Positions 16,633-25,398 of a DNA stretch of 64,000 bases are shown in pieces. The stretch is from Natronospirillum sp965602035 (GTDB lineage: Bacteria > Pseudomonadota > Gammaproteobacteria > Pseudomonadales > Natronospirillaceae), in NCBI GenBank assembly GCA_965602035.1, contig OZ271919.1, positions 2,976,001 through 3,040,000 of the forward strand. Direction: 5' to 3'. The position numbers and the translations under genes are program-made. Every line of letters starts with the position of its first letter. Positions within the stretch are counted from its first letter, which is position 1. The notes under the pieces were generated by a model. That model had not been told where the DNA came from. It ran no database searches and saw only the letters and a program-made list of their open reading frames with translations.

Positions 16633-18975
16633 ATGTCGCACAAACCCGCGCCCACCCGGGCACACCGCCTGCTTCAGAGGTTGCCACCGATTCGGGCACT
16701 GGCCTGGCGCCTGGCGATTGTCACCGTGGTCGTCGCTACGTTTGCCCTCGTCTACCTGGATCGTTTCGTGCACGACCGGTTCCAGTCGCATCAGTTCGAG
16801 GCACCGGCGCGCGTTCTTGGTGCACCCCTCACGCTCCGGCCGGGCACGGGTCAGTCACTGGATGAAATCCTGTGGTGGCTGGAACGCCTCGGCTATCAAC
16901 CGGTTTCCGGGGTAGTGAGCCCGGGGGAGTACCGTCAGTCCGAACAACAAGTGGTGATACACACCCGGGGGTATCCGTTTCATGATGGTCCGGAGCCGGC
17001 ACGGGAGCTGGTTCTGGAGGTAGGCAGCGGGACATTGACCCGACTGTACAGTCGTGACGGGCAGTCGCCGCCATCAGCCCGGCTCGAACCGCCGGTCCTG
17101 GGCCAGATCGACACCCAGTTTGCCGAGGATCGGGTGCTTGTCACGCTTGATCAGGTGCCTCCCGAGTTGCTGGCCGGTCTGATTGCCGTGGAGGATCGGC
17201 AGTTCTTTCAACATGCGGGGGTATCGTTTCGTGCCATTGCGCGGGCCCTCTGGGTGAACATACAGGCCGGTGAAGTGCGTCAGGGCGGCAGTACACTGAC
17301 CCAGCAACTGGTGAAGAATCTTTTTCTGTCGCCGGCACAGAGCCTGACGCGAAAGGGCGCGGAGGCAGTGATGGCGATGCTGCTCGAGCGCCGGGCCGAC
17401 AAGCAGGAGATTCTAGAGGCGTATATCAACGAGGTGTTTGTCGCCCAGGACGGGCAGCGGGCTATCCATGGCTTCGGGTTGGCGGCCCGACATTTTTTCG
17501 GCCGCCCCATCAGCGAATTGTCGGTCGCCCAGCAGGCCACTCTCATCGGGCTCTTGCGTGGCCCCAGTTACTACTCGCCCACCAGGCACCCGGAGCGGGC
17601 CATCGCGCGGCGCAACCTGGTGCTCACGGTGATGCGCGATGAAGGCATAATTTCCGGCACGGTATGGGCACAGTCCATACGTGAACCCCTTGGGCTCAGC
17701 CCCGGCAATTATACGGGCCCCTATGCCCATGCACTGGACCTGGTGCGTCGTCAGTTGCGCGTCTGGCTGAGTAACCGGGAACTCCGGCGCGATAATCTCC
17801 GGCTGCACACGACAATCAATATTCGGGCTCAGCAACGGGCACAGACGGTGCTCAGGACTCGGCTCGAGCGACTCGAGGCACAGTACGGGCTGGAGCAGGG
17901 CACGCTTCAAGGGGCTCTTGTTGCGGCAGATACGAAAACCGGGCAGGTGCTTGCGGTCAGCGGTGGCCGTTCGCAGCAGGTAGGTGGATTCAACCGGGCC
18001 ATTGACGCGTTCCGGCCAGTTGGCTCTACCCTCAAACCGGTGATCTATCTGACCGCGCTGGAAGCCGGAATGCACTGGTGGTCGCCGGTACTCGACGAGC
18101 CGGTGACCGTCGCCGGCCGCGATGGTTCCGAATGGCGACCCGCGAATTTCAGCGGGGAGTCACATGGCAGTGTGCCGATGTGGGCCGCTCTGGCGGGGTC
18201 CTACAACCAGGCTGCCGCACGCACGGGTATGCAGCTCGGTCTGGGTCGCTTTCTGGATCGTGTGGAGTCACTGGGGTACCGGGGTGCACTACCGGCTGTG
18301 CCGGCGGCACTGCTCGGCTCGGTGGAAATGAGCCCTTACCAGCTGGCCGGCCTGTTCCAGCCCATGCTGGCGGAGGGCCAGCGGCGGCCGCTGATGAGCC
18401 TCGCGGCTGTCACGTTGGACGATGGCTCATTGATTGCGCGGTTTGATACACGGGGGACCCAGGTCATTGATCCGGTCAGTGCGCAATCCCTGTTGGGTGG
18501 CTTGCGCCTGGTCGGCACGTCGGGAACCGCTGCCAGCGCGTCAGCACGTCTCGGGGACGCGCTGCAGCCGGCGGGTAAAACCGGCACGTCTGATGGCCAA
18601 CGCGACAGTTGGTTTGTCGGGTCTGCCGGCGCCACCATGGCGGCGGTCTGGGTGGGGGCGGACGACAACCGTGAACTGCCTTTCACCGGCAGCACGGCGG
18701 CCCTGCCGATATGGACTGACTGGATGGCAGAGCTGGCACAGCCGCTACCGGAACGCCGCGAGCTGCACCCCAACCTTGACTGGGTCAGTTGGGACGGCCC
18801 CAGAGAAACCCCCGGCTTGATCCGCCTCGGACTGTGCGGCCGCTATCAGGCCCCGGTACCACGCCCGATCGCGGCCGACCTGGCCGGTTCTGTATGTGGT
18901 GGGCAGCCAGCACGGGAGAGCCCGCCGGACTCGGCCGGAGCAACCTGGCTTCAGCGTTTGCTCGGGGCAGACTGA
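16633..18975 (+). CDS. mrcB: Bifunctional penicillin-binding protein 1B
   Basis: A class A PBP that polymerises and cross-links peptidoglycan at the periplasmic face. The 780-residue protein has a short cytoplasmic tail, a membrane anchor (about 27-45) and a UB2H-like region. The GT51 transglycosylase follows with Glu187 in EDRQFF. The transpeptidase has Ser465 in GSTLKP, SYN in AGSYNQAA and Lys649 in KTGTS. The ATG at 16633 is preferred to the TTG just before it. All catalytic motifs are intact. It ends one base short of the stop of the convergent HTH gene. Confidence 0.95.
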   Translation: MSHKPAPTRAHRLLQRLPPIRALAWRLAIVTVVVATFALVYLDRFVHDRFQSHQFEAPARVLGAPLTLRPGTGQSLDEILWWLERLGYQPVSGVVSPGEYRQSEQQVVIHTRGYPFHDGPEPARELVLEVGSGTLTRLYSRDGQSPPSARLEPPVLGQIDTQFAEDRVLVTLDQVPPELLAGLIAVEDRQFFQHAGVSFRAIARALWVNIQAGEVRQGGSTLTQQLVKNLFLSPAQSLTRKGAEAVMAMLLERRADKQEILEAYINEVFVAQDGQRAIHGFGLAARHFFGRPISELSVAQQATLIGLLRGPSYYSPTRHPERAIARRNLVLTVMRDEGIISGTVWAQSIREPLGLSPGNYTGPYAHALDLVRRQLRVWLSNRELRRDNLRLHTTINIRAQQRAQTVLRTRLERLEAQYGLEQGTLQGALVAADTKTGQVLAVSGGRSQQVGGFNRAIDAFRPVGSTLKPVIYLTALEAGMHWWSPVLDEPVTVAGRDGSEWRPANFSGESHGSVPMWAALAGSYNQAAARTGMQLGLGRFLDRVESLGYRGALPAVPAALLGSVEMSPYQLAGLFQPMLAEGQRRPLMSLAAVTLDDGSLIARFDTRGTQVIDPVSAQSLLGGLRLVGTSGTAASASARLGDALQPAGKTGTSDGQRDSWFVGSAGATMAAVWVGADDNRELPFTGSTAALPIWTDWMAELAQPLPERRELHPNLDWVSWDGPRETPGLIRLGLCGRYQAPVPRPIAADLAGSVCGGQPARESPPDSAGATWLQRLLGAD

Positions 18976-18976
18976 T

Positions 18977-19234
18977 TCAGTGCCAGCGACTGTTCAATTC
19001 ACTGTGCTGGCGCACATCCTCATCGCCGTCCAGCCAGTAGGGAGGCTTGGAGAAAATCTGCTCGACCTGCCGCGCCAGCTCATCAGAAATGTGAAGGTGG
19101 CTGCCCTGCCGAAGGAGTGCGTTGATCACACGCGGCTCCTTACCAATGCAATAGGCCAGTTCCTCCGGGCCAATGGCATTCTCATCAAGCAGACGCTGCA
19201 TATGAGATCGGCGTTTGCTGTCGAGCTGTCCCAT
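18977..19234 (-). CDS. Small Cro/CI-type helix-turn-helix protein
   Basis: 85 residues from the ATG at 19234, with GGAGG 8 bases upstream; the longer open frame to 19591 lies over the acyltransferase gene. The sequence has an XRE-like core (LLDENAIGPEELAYCIGKEPRVINALLRQG) and the ending QIFSKPPYWLD often seen in small regulators of this type. It may be autoregulated through two TGGACAAA repeats upstream. The targets are unknown. Confidence 0.72.
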   Translation of the reverse strand: MGQLDSKRRSHMQRLLDENAIGPEELAYCIGKEPRVINALLRQGSHLHISDELARQVEQIFSKPPYWLDGDEDVRQHSELNSRWH

Positions 19235-19291
19235 GGTGATGACCTCCGGTAATGGACCTTCCACACTTGCTATATGGACCCCGGAAACGAT

Positions 19292-19324
19292 TTTGTCCAG
19301 TACCTGGAAGGATGGATTTGTCCA
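19292..19324 (-). promoter_or_regulatory. Paired TGGACAAA direct repeats upstream of the HTH gene
   Basis: TGGACAAA occurs on the minus strand at 19299-19292 and 19324-19317, 25 bp apart, in the 119-bp gap before the small HTH gene. TGGACA at 19299-19294 could also serve as a -35 box with CATATA about 17 bases downstream. This is an operator or promoter candidate only. Confidence 0.35.
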
Positions 19325-19353
19325 TAGCCGTGGCCGGATGGAGACAGAACAGA

Positions 19354-20775
19354 TTATCTGGCGGGCTGCGGGTGCTGCTCGGCGAGGTCTTCCAGCCGCT
19401 CGAATATCTGGTTGCGTTCCTCGCGCAGCAGGGCGCGCATGGTGTCCTGGCGGCGGAAAAACGTGCGCACCAGAATGCGTGCCCGGTATTGGGTAATGCG
19501 CCGGCGGTAGCGCAGGCAGAGGAAACCGGTCGGTGGCAGGGTGGCGAGGTAGGTCAGGCTGCCTACCAGACTGCGTTCGGTAAACTGCCACATCCAGAAA
19601 CCGAACAGCGTGTAGGCACCGGTAAACGCAAGCGTGCCCACGCCGAAGTAAGCAAAAGCCCGAACCGCATCATTGCGAAAGCGGCGCCCGACGAACAGGC
19701 TGAACAGGTAGGGCACCGCATTGTGAACAAAGCCAAATGCCGCAACAGGAGCCATCAGTATGGCGTAGGCGGTCATGCGCAACCGGATAAGGCGCTCGCG
19801 CAGGGGCTGGTCGAAGCGCTGACGCAGGTCGAGCCGCAGGTCATGTTGCCGCAGGTGTGCCTGATAGCGATCAATTCGTTGGCGCAGCTCTTCGATAGCC
19901 GCAGGATCCGCCCGTGCAACACTGTGCAGAAGCGCATTAATGCGCTGCCGGCTTTCGAGGGCATCTGACAGGTTGATAGGTTCAATGAGCTGCGGGCGGA
20001 ACCAGGAAATAACACGTTGCATCGGCCGGAAGCGGCGACTGCGTTTCAGGGGTGCCGGGCGTTGATCGGCCTGACGGGCCGTCTTCTCGGCGCTGTACAG
20101 CGTGGCCAGATCCTCAACCAGTTGGGTCAGGCGGCTGTCTTCAACATGCAGTGTCAACTGGCGTAACTGGTCTTCTATGTCGCGGGTCAGCGCGCGAACC
20201 GCTCGGGTCGGTTGCGCAGTGAAATCGGCCTGCCTTGCAGTAATGTCGATCGGGTCGCCGAAGCGCAGTTGCACTGCCGACATGAACAGTTCGCGGCTTT
20301 CAAAGTTCAGGCCAACCGGAATAACCTTGACACCAAGCTGCCAGAGATTTCTGGCTTCGGCACCGAAGGCGATTCGGGCCGCGCCGGTGCGCAGTCGGGC
20401 AACCTGTCGGTACGGGCTGTTACGACCCTCGGGAAAAATGCCGACACAGCGGCCTTCTTCCAGAATGCGGTAGAGCTGCAGAAACGTCAGTTCCTGATCA
20501 CCCCCAACCCCACGCTCAATCGGGATTGCCCCGCAACGCCGGTAGAGCCGGGCCAGAAAAGGTGACCGGAATAACTCGCTCTTGGCCAGATAGTGTACGG
20601 GTCGCGGTAGCTCGGTGCCCAACAGCACGGAGTCCAGAATGGAGCTGGGGTGGTTCGCGGCCAGTATCACCGGCCCTTGCGCAGGCACACGCTCTTTGCC
20701 CACGGAACTCACCTCAACAAAATAGAGGCGCGTTGCCAGGCGCAGGAAATACCGGATTACGGCGTACAGCTTCAT
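19354..20775 (-). CDS. PlsC-type glycerophospholipid acyltransferase with extra C-terminal membrane region
   Basis: 473 residues. The N-terminal half is a 1-acyl-glycerol-3-phosphate acyltransferase domain with the HX4D motif NHPSSILD, the SELFRSPFLARLYRRCGAIPIERG block and the FPEGRNS glycerophosphate-binding motif. It continues with an acidic and basic helical stretch (about 200-310) and two or three hydrophobic helices (about 330-430). The PlsC domain alone is about 240 residues, so the C-terminal half is an addition. It is probably an inner-membrane enzyme; the acyl acceptor is not known. Confidence 0.82.
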   Translation of the reverse strand: MKLYAVIRYFLRLATRLYFVEVSSVGKERVPAQGPVILAANHPSSILDSVLLGTELPRPVHYLAKSELFRSPFLARLYRRCGAIPIERGVGGDQELTFLQLYRILEEGRCVGIFPEGRNSPYRQVARLRTGAARIAFGAEARNLWQLGVKVIPVGLNFESRELFMSAVQLRFGDPIDITARQADFTAQPTRAVRALTRDIEDQLRQLTLHVEDSRLTQLVEDLATLYSAEKTARQADQRPAPLKRSRRFRPMQRVISWFRPQLIEPINLSDALESRQRINALLHSVARADPAAIEELRQRIDRYQAHLRQHDLRLDLRQRFDQPLRERLIRLRMTAYAILMAPVAAFGFVHNAVPYLFSLFVGRRFRNDAVRAFAYFGVGTLAFTGAYTLFGFWMWQFTERSLVGSLTYLATLPPTGFLCLRYRRRITQYRARILVRTFFRRQDTMRALLREERNQIFERLEDLAEQHPQPAR

Positions 20776-20848
20776 TAACCACCTGCACAGCGTTGACGTC
20801 TGAGAATTGAAGCATCTTGAACCATGAGCTGCTCCGGATTATACGCAT

Positions 20849-21757
20849 TCACAACGGGTCGGAATAACCCATGTCCGGGAGTTTTTCCGACAGGAAGTCG
20901 ATAAAGGTACGCACTTTTGATGCCAGATAGCGGCGAGATGTGTAGACGGCGAACAGCGGGTTGGCTGCCGGTGGAAAGTCAGGAAGCACGGTCACGAGTG
21001 TGCCCCGCTCCAGGTCATCCTGAATCAATCCGAGCGGTAACATGGTAATGCCCAGTCCGGCCAGTGCGGCGGCGCGCAGGAGCGTCTCATTGTTGGCCGT
21101 GAGCGCCGGGCGGACCCGGGTACGGAGTTCCATCCCGTCGCGGTCGCGCAGCCGCAGGGTCTGTGCGCCGCTCTCCAGCGAGTAGCTGAGCATGTCGTGG
21201 TACCAGAGAGCATCGGGCGACGTGGGAACGCCCTGCCGTTGCAGATATTCCGGGGACGCCACCAGGTGGAATGGCATGGTGATCAGTGGTCGCGCGATCA
21301 GGTTGGGGCTCAGACTGCGCGAGGCCCGAAGTGCCAGGTCAAACCCTTCGTCAACAATATCGACAAAGCGTCCGCTGATATCGATATCAAATGTCACCTC
21401 GGGGTACTGTTCGCGGTACTCAGCCAGTAGTGAGCTGAACTGCTGATTGGCCAGCCACAACGGTGCGCTGAAGTGAATGACGCCCCGCGGGTTGGCTGTG
21501 GTTCGGCTCACAGCCGCCTCTGCATCATCCAGCGCCTCAATCGTATGCCGACAGTGTTCAAGGTAGAGCCGACCCGAGTCGGTCAGGCTGATATGGCGGT
21601 TATTGCGATTCAGCAGCCGCGCATTCACCCGTTGTTCAAGGTGCATCAGGTGTTTACTGACCATGGCCCGGGAAAGACCGAGTTGTGCTGCTGCCGCGCT
21701 GAAGCTTTCCTGTTCGACAATGGCAATGAAGACGCGCAGGCTGAGCAGTGTATCCAT
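20849..21757 (-). CDS. LysR-family transcriptional regulator
   Basis: 302 residues with an N-terminal winged HTH (MDTLLSLRVFIAIVEQESFSAAAAQLGLSRAMVSKHLMHLE) and a periplasmic-binding-protein-like effector domain. It resembles the YafC/DhcR-like group that often controls a neighbouring oxidoreductase. It is divergent from a flavin reductase gene, the likely target, with two small inverted repeats in the shared 153-bp region. Confidence 0.88.
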   Translation of the reverse strand: MDTLLSLRVFIAIVEQESFSAAAAQLGLSRAMVSKHLMHLEQRVNARLLNRNNRHISLTDSGRLYLEHCRHTIEALDDAEAAVSRTTANPRGVIHFSAPLWLANQQFSSLLAEYREQYPEVTFDIDISGRFVDIVDEGFDLALRASRSLSPNLIARPLITMPFHLVASPEYLQRQGVPTSPDALWYHDMLSYSLESGAQTLRLRDRDGMELRTRVRPALTANNETLLRAAALAGLGITMLPLGLIQDDLERGTLVTVLPDFPPAANPLFAVYTSRRYLASKVRTFIDFLSEKLPDMGYSDPL

Positions 21758-21800
21758 TCGACTAGTGGCTCCATCTAAACGGAAGGCGAGGCAAACCGTA

Positions 21801-21836
21801 GTTTCCTATAAAGAAACAATTTGTCAATAAATGACA
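21801..21836. promoter_or_regulatory. Inverted repeats between lysR and the flavin reductase gene
   Basis: GTTTC-N7-GAAAC (21801-21817) and TGTCA-N5-TGACA (21822-21836) lie side by side upstream of both genes. Interrupted dyads of this size are typical LysR recognition and activation sites. Confidence 0.5.
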
Positions 21837-21838
21837 TG

Positions 21839-21866
21839 TTGATCAACTGAATATTGTCATCATACT
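21839..21866 (+). promoter_or_regulatory. Candidate promoter of the flavin reductase gene
   Basis: TTGATC (21839-21844), a 16-bp spacer and CATACT (21861-21866) lie just downstream of the LysR-type dyads, 44 bases before the ATG. Confidence 0.45.
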
Positions 21867-21910
21867 GAGTGTCGTCCAATAATTCGTTGGGTCAACAGGA
21901 GGTTATCAGT

Positions 21911-22462
21911 ATGAAAATTGCCATTATCACGGGGAGCACCCGTCCGGGCCGCAACAACGAAGCGGTAGCCAAGTGGGTTCTGGAGCACGCCCAGAATATT
22001 GATGGTGCTCAGTTCGAGCTCGTCGACATCGCAGATTTCCGGCTGCCACTGCTGGATGAGCCGTATCCGCCCATGATGAATCAGTACCAGAATGACCACA
22101 CCAAAAAGTGGTCAGAGACGATTGCAAAATATGACGGGTATGTCTTCGTAACGCCTGAGTACAACCACAGCACGTCGGCTTCTCTCAAGAATGCCATCGA
22201 TTATCTGAACGTGGAGTGGAACGACAAGGCGGCCGGTTTTGTCGGCTATGGTTCTGCCGGTGGCGTGCGAGCTGTAGAACACCTGCGTCAGATCGCTTCC
22301 GAAGTACGTCTTGCGCACGTACGGGACCAGGTCCAACTGTCGTTGTTCACGGATTTTGAGAACTTCAGTGAATTCAAGCCGCAGGACATGCAGGTTGATG
22401 CTCTGAACACCATGCTGAAAGACGTGGTGCGCTGGGCCGGCGCAATGAAGACCGTGCGTTGA
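21911..22462 (+). CDS. NAD(P)H-dependent FMN reductase / quinone reductase
   Basis: 183 residues from the ATG at 21911, with AGGAGG upstream. It is a flavodoxin-like fold with the FMN phosphate loop GSTRPGRN and the VTPEYNHSTSASLKNAIDYL block of the NADPH-dependent FMN reductase (chromate/azo/quinone reductase) family. It is probably a soluble redox defence enzyme under the divergent LysR regulator. The physiological acceptor is unknown. A strong terminator follows. Confidence 0.9.
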   Translation: MKIAIITGSTRPGRNNEAVAKWVLEHAQNIDGAQFELVDIADFRLPLLDEPYPPMMNQYQNDHTKKWSETIAKYDGYVFVTPEYNHSTSASLKNAIDYLNVEWNDKAAGFVGYGSAGGVRAVEHLRQIASEVRLAHVRDQVQLSLFTDFENFSEFKPQDMQVDALNTMLKDVVRWAGAMKTVR

Positions 22463-22486
22463 CATTGGAATAAATCGATACTCGCC

Positions 22487-22512
22487 AGCGGGCCTCAGTG
22501 CCCGCTTTTTTT
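22487..22512 (+). terminator. Rho-independent terminator after the flavin reductase gene
   Basis: AGCGGGC (22487-22493), loop CTCAGT, GCCCGCT (22500-22506) and a run of seven T. It sits 24 bases after the stop codon. Confidence 0.92.
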
Positions 22513-22547
22513 GCGCCGTCGAAAAATGCGGCCTTCCTGTGCGCTGG

Positions 22548-22865
22548 CTATACCAGTATCGACAGCGCCAGCCCAATCAGCACGAGCGCGCCGATGCCCG
22601 AGAGCGCACCGTGCAGTCCGCCGTCACAGCGCGGGGGCAGCAGAAACCCCGGACAGATGATTGCCGCCTGTGCCGCCGTGCCGATGACAATGACACCGAT
22701 CAGCAGCATGGGCAGGTTAATTGACATCAGGGCGATCATGGGCACACTGATCAGCACCGCCGGAACGGCGCACAACAGCGATGCGCCCGGAATCGGCGTA
22801 TAGTGACCCGGGAGCTCATCCAGCGTTGTGCGGATGAGCAATGCCATCAGCCTGAGCCCGACCAT
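22548..22865 (-). CDS. Small integral membrane protein of unknown function
   Basis: 105 residues with about three hydrophobic helices (roughly 28-45, 47-70 and 86-105). GGGAG lies 8 bases before the ATG. It is convergent with the flavin reductase gene and divergent from yihY. I do not recognise the family. Hydrophobic coding potential and a good ribosome site support it; composition alone could also produce such a frame. Confidence 0.55.
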   Translation of the reverse strand: MVGLRLMALLIRTTLDELPGHYTPIPGASLLCAVPAVLISVPMIALMSINLPMLLIGVIVIGTAAQAAIICPGFLLPPRCDGGLHGALSGIGALVLIGLALSILV

Positions 22866-22900
22866 GGTTCCTACTCCCAGCAGGATTGACGCGCTGGAGT

Positions 22901-23947
22901 ATGGCTATTGACGCCGCAGAATGCCAATCCGATGATGGCGTTTGTGTACAGTCCGTCCTACCGGCAAACACGGAGAGAGCCTATGCATTGCGCGGAGCCG
23001 TTCACTGGCAGAATGATCACAGGCCCACTCCTTTGGCTGGTCTCCCGGTGACCGGCCCGCTCGGTTATGTGGGGCGGTGCCTTACGCTGACACTCGGTTA
23101 CTGCCAGACATCGGGGGTCTTGCTCCATGCGGGCGCCATTGCTTTTTTTACCCTTTTTTCCATCGCTCCGGTTGCTCTGTTGGCCGTCGCTGTGGCCGGG
23201 CTGGTGTTCGGCGAGGCAGCGGCGCAGGGCCAGCTCGTACTGCAGATCAGCCAGTGGGTCGGCCCGGAGGTGGCTGAGTTCATCCAGTCACTGGTGCTTC
23301 AGAGCCGACCCGAAGAGTCCGGGCTGCTGCCGGGTCTGGTCGGTGTGCTGGCCATACTTTTCGGGGCGACGACCGTGTTTGCCCAGTTGCAGCACTCGTT
23401 GCACGCCGTCTGGGACCTCGCCCCAAAGCCGTCAAAGAGTGCCGTCTGGCTGGTCATACGTCATCGCCTCATTTCACTGCTGGTTGTCTTGCTGTTCGGC
23501 GGATTACTGGTACTCGCATTGTTGGCCGGTGCTGCGGCGCCGCTGCTGGTAAACGTGGCAGAGCGCTGGGTACGCGTCCCCGGATTTCTCCTCTGGACGC
23601 TGGAAACCGGCGTCTCCATCGTCATGCTCGTCGTTGTATCGGGAATCCTGATCACGGTGCTGTCCGATGTAAAGCTTGCCTGGCATGACGTTCTGCCCGG
23701 TGCTCTGCTGGCGGCAATGCTGTTTGCAGCAGGCCGTCTTCTGCTGGGGTCCTACCTGTCGCTCTGGGGGATCCGCTCAGCCTATGGCGCTGCCGGGGCA
23801 TTGTTCGCACTGCTGGTCTGGGTCTACTTCTCTGCGTTGACCCTACTGGTAAGTGCGGCACTGACACGCGCGGTCATGGAGCTGCGCGGCCGCAGGTTGC
23901 GACCCTCGTTCGCGGTTGTGCGGGTGCGTCGCGAATACCTGGATTAG
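22901..23947 (+). CDS. YihY/BrkB-family inner membrane protein
   Basis: About 348 residues with six hydrophobic segments. The family-typical start of helix 1 is LLHAGAIAFFTLFSIAPVALLAVAVAGL, and the later LPGALLAAMLFAAGRLLLGSYL and YGAAGALFALLVWVYFSALTLLVSAAL also fit. The family was once called RNase BN but is a membrane protein of unsettled function. The start is uncertain: TTG 22886, ATG 22901 or a later TTG/GTG near 22990-23048 are all in frame with poor ribosome sites. Confidence 0.82.
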   Translation: MAIDAAECQSDDGVCVQSVLPANTERAYALRGAVHWQNDHRPTPLAGLPVTGPLGYVGRCLTLTLGYCQTSGVLLHAGAIAFFTLFSIAPVALLAVAVAGLVFGEAAAQGQLVLQISQWVGPEVAEFIQSLVLQSRPEESGLLPGLVGVLAILFGATTVFAQLQHSLHAVWDLAPKPSKSAVWLVIRHRLISLLVVLLFGGLLVLALLAGAAAPLLVNVAERWVRVPGFLLWTLETGVSIVMLVVVSGILITVLSDVKLAWHDVLPGALLAAMLFAAGRLLLGSYLSLWGIRSAYGAAGALFALLVWVYFSALTLLVSAALTRAVMELRGRRLRPSFAVVRVRREYLD

Positions 23948-23992
23948 GTGCTCAACGGCCTCGCTACTGCCTCGTATCGCTGCGGCGCCGAA

Positions 23993-24021
23993 TGGACATC
24001 AGACGCGATATGTCCTAAACT
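23993..24021 (+). promoter_or_regulatory. Candidate carA promoter
   Basis: TGGACA (23993-23998), a 17-bp spacer and TAAACT (24016-24021). Transcription would start near 24028 and give a leader of about 235 bases before carA. Confidence 0.5.
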
Positions 24022-24101
24022 TTCGCCGATTTGCCGCCGGGTCCCGAGCGATACGGCAGGCTTTATCTGACGGGGTACCGACAGGCCCCGGTAATCGACA
24101 G

Positions 24102-24166
24102 AGCGAGGTGAGCACCCGGGGTTATCTGTGAATTCAGATACTCCCAAACGTTCATCTCGCTTTTTT
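24102..24166 (+). terminator. Nested stem-loop with T-run in the carA leader (possible attenuator)
   Basis: The outer stem AGCGAGGTGA (24102-24111) pairs with TCATCTCGCT (24152-24161), with one wobble, followed by TTTTTT. An inner stem GGGGTTATCTG (24118-24128) pairs with CAGATACTCCC (24135-24145). Upstream CCCCGG (24086-24091) could instead pair with CCGGGG (24116-24121) inside the inner stem, so alternative folding is possible. It may simply terminate yihY, whose stop lies 155 bases upstream. Confidence 0.6.
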
Positions 24167-24264
24167 ACGATCTGTCGGCACTCATTTTCTGCTCGGGGTT
24201 GTTGCAACAGCCCGGAGCAAAGCAGGTTATTGAAGTTCAGGTGCATTCGGCTGAGGACCAGATT

Positions 24265-25395
24265 TTGAAAACTCCAGCGATACTCGCGCTTGCCGATGGC
24301 AGCGTCTTTCACGGTACGGGGATCGGCGCGGCCGGGCTGACGTCGGGCGAAGTGGTGTTCAACACCGCCATGACCGGCTACCAGGAAATACTGACCGACC
24401 CGTCCTACGCACAGCAGATCGTGACGCTCACCTACCCCCACATTGGTAATACAGGGGTCAACCCGGAAGACGAAGAGTGTGATACGCCCTGGGCGCGAGG
24501 TCTGGTTATCAGGGATCTGCCGCTTCTGGCGAGCAACTTTCGCAGCACGGAGTCTCTGGCGGACTACCTGACGCGTCATAACATCGTCGCCATCGCGGAT
24601 ATCGACACTCGCCGCCTGACGCGCCACTTGCGTGAACACGGTAGCCAGAATGGCTGCATTCTGGTTGGCGACAGTCCGGATGAGCAGAAAGCCATTGCTG
24701 AGGCCAAAGCGGCGCCGTCGCTGAAAGGTCTGGATCTGGCGCAGGTAGTATCCACCACCGCACCCTATGAATGGCGCAGTGGCGTTTGGGAACTGGGGGC
24801 AGGGCATCCCGAGTTTGCCGAGGTGGATCTTCCTTACCATGTCGTGGCCTGGGATTTTGGCATAAAGCGGAATATTCTGCGCATGTTGGCGAGCCGGGGG
24901 TGTCGAGTCACGGTCGTGCCGGCGAAAACGCCGGCAGCCGAGGTGCTGGCCATGGCACCGGACGGCGTTTTTCTGTCCAATGGCCCGGGCGACCCGGAGC
25001 CCTGTGATTACGCGATCACGGCAATTGCAGAGGTGCTGGAAGCTCGCGTGCCGGTATTCGGCATCTGTCTGGGGCATCAGTTGCTGGCACTGGCCGCCGG
25101 TGCACAGAGTGAGAAAATGAAATTCGGGCACCACGGTGCCAACCACCCGGTCCAGGACCTGGCAACCGGACGGGTCATGATCACCAGCCAGAATCACGGC
25201 TTCGCGGTTGCGGAAGACAGCCTGCCGGATACCGTGAAAGCCACCCATCGCTCACTGTTTGACGAGTCGCTTCAGGGTATCGAACTCACGGACCGTCCGG
25301 CCTTCAGCTTCCAGGGGCACCCGGAGGCCAGCCCGGGCCCTCAGGACGTGGCACCGCTGTTTGATCGTTTCATTACCATGATGGAGGCCCGCTGA
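24265..25395 (+). CDS. carA: Carbamoyl-phosphate synthase small (glutaminase) subunit
   Basis: CarA hydrolyses glutamine and channels ammonia to CarB for carbamoyl phosphate used in arginine and pyrimidine synthesis. The 376 residues start at a TTG at 24265 (LKTPAILALADGSVFHG) with GAGGA 7 bases upstream; the frame is open to 24199. The class I glutaminase triad lies in GICLGHQLLALAAG (Cys) and HPEASPGPQD (His, Glu). carB starts three bases after the stop. Confidence 0.96.
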   Translation: MKTPAILALADGSVFHGTGIGAAGLTSGEVVFNTAMTGYQEILTDPSYAQQIVTLTYPHIGNTGVNPEDEECDTPWARGLVIRDLPLLASNFRSTESLADYLTRHNIVAIADIDTRRLTRHLREHGSQNGCILVGDSPDEQKAIAEAKAAPSLKGLDLAQVVSTTAPYEWRSGVWELGAGHPEFAEVDLPYHVVAWDFGIKRNILRMLASRGCRVTVVPAKTPAAEVLAMAPDGVFLSNGPGDPEPCDYAITAIAEVLEARVPVFGICLGHQLLALAAGAQSEKMKFGHHGANHPVQDLATGRVMITSQNHGFAVAEDSLPDTVKATHRSLFDESLQGIELTDRPAFSFQGHPEASPGPQDVAPLFDRFITMMEAR

Positions 25396-25398
25396 GTC

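Larger units (their letters stand above)
23948..24264 (+). other. 317-bp carA leader region without a gene
   Basis: No coding frame is convincing here. The region holds a candidate sigma-70 promoter (23993-24021) and a long nested stem-loop ending in a T-run (24102-24166), then about 100 bases to the carA TTG with an isolated TGTTGCAACA palindrome near 24199. The upstream Pseudomonas neighbour of carA, dapB, is absent. Confidence 0.6.

Noticed and set aside
19235..19591. Longer N-terminus for the small HTH protein
   Set aside because: The extra 119 codons overlap the acyltransferase gene and the repeats. The ATG at 19234 has a textbook ribosome site.
24125..24140. ArgR box in the carA leader (TGAATTCA)
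   Set aside because: The two half sites are fused without the spacing of an ARG box, and the sequence is better explained as the loop of the inner stem.
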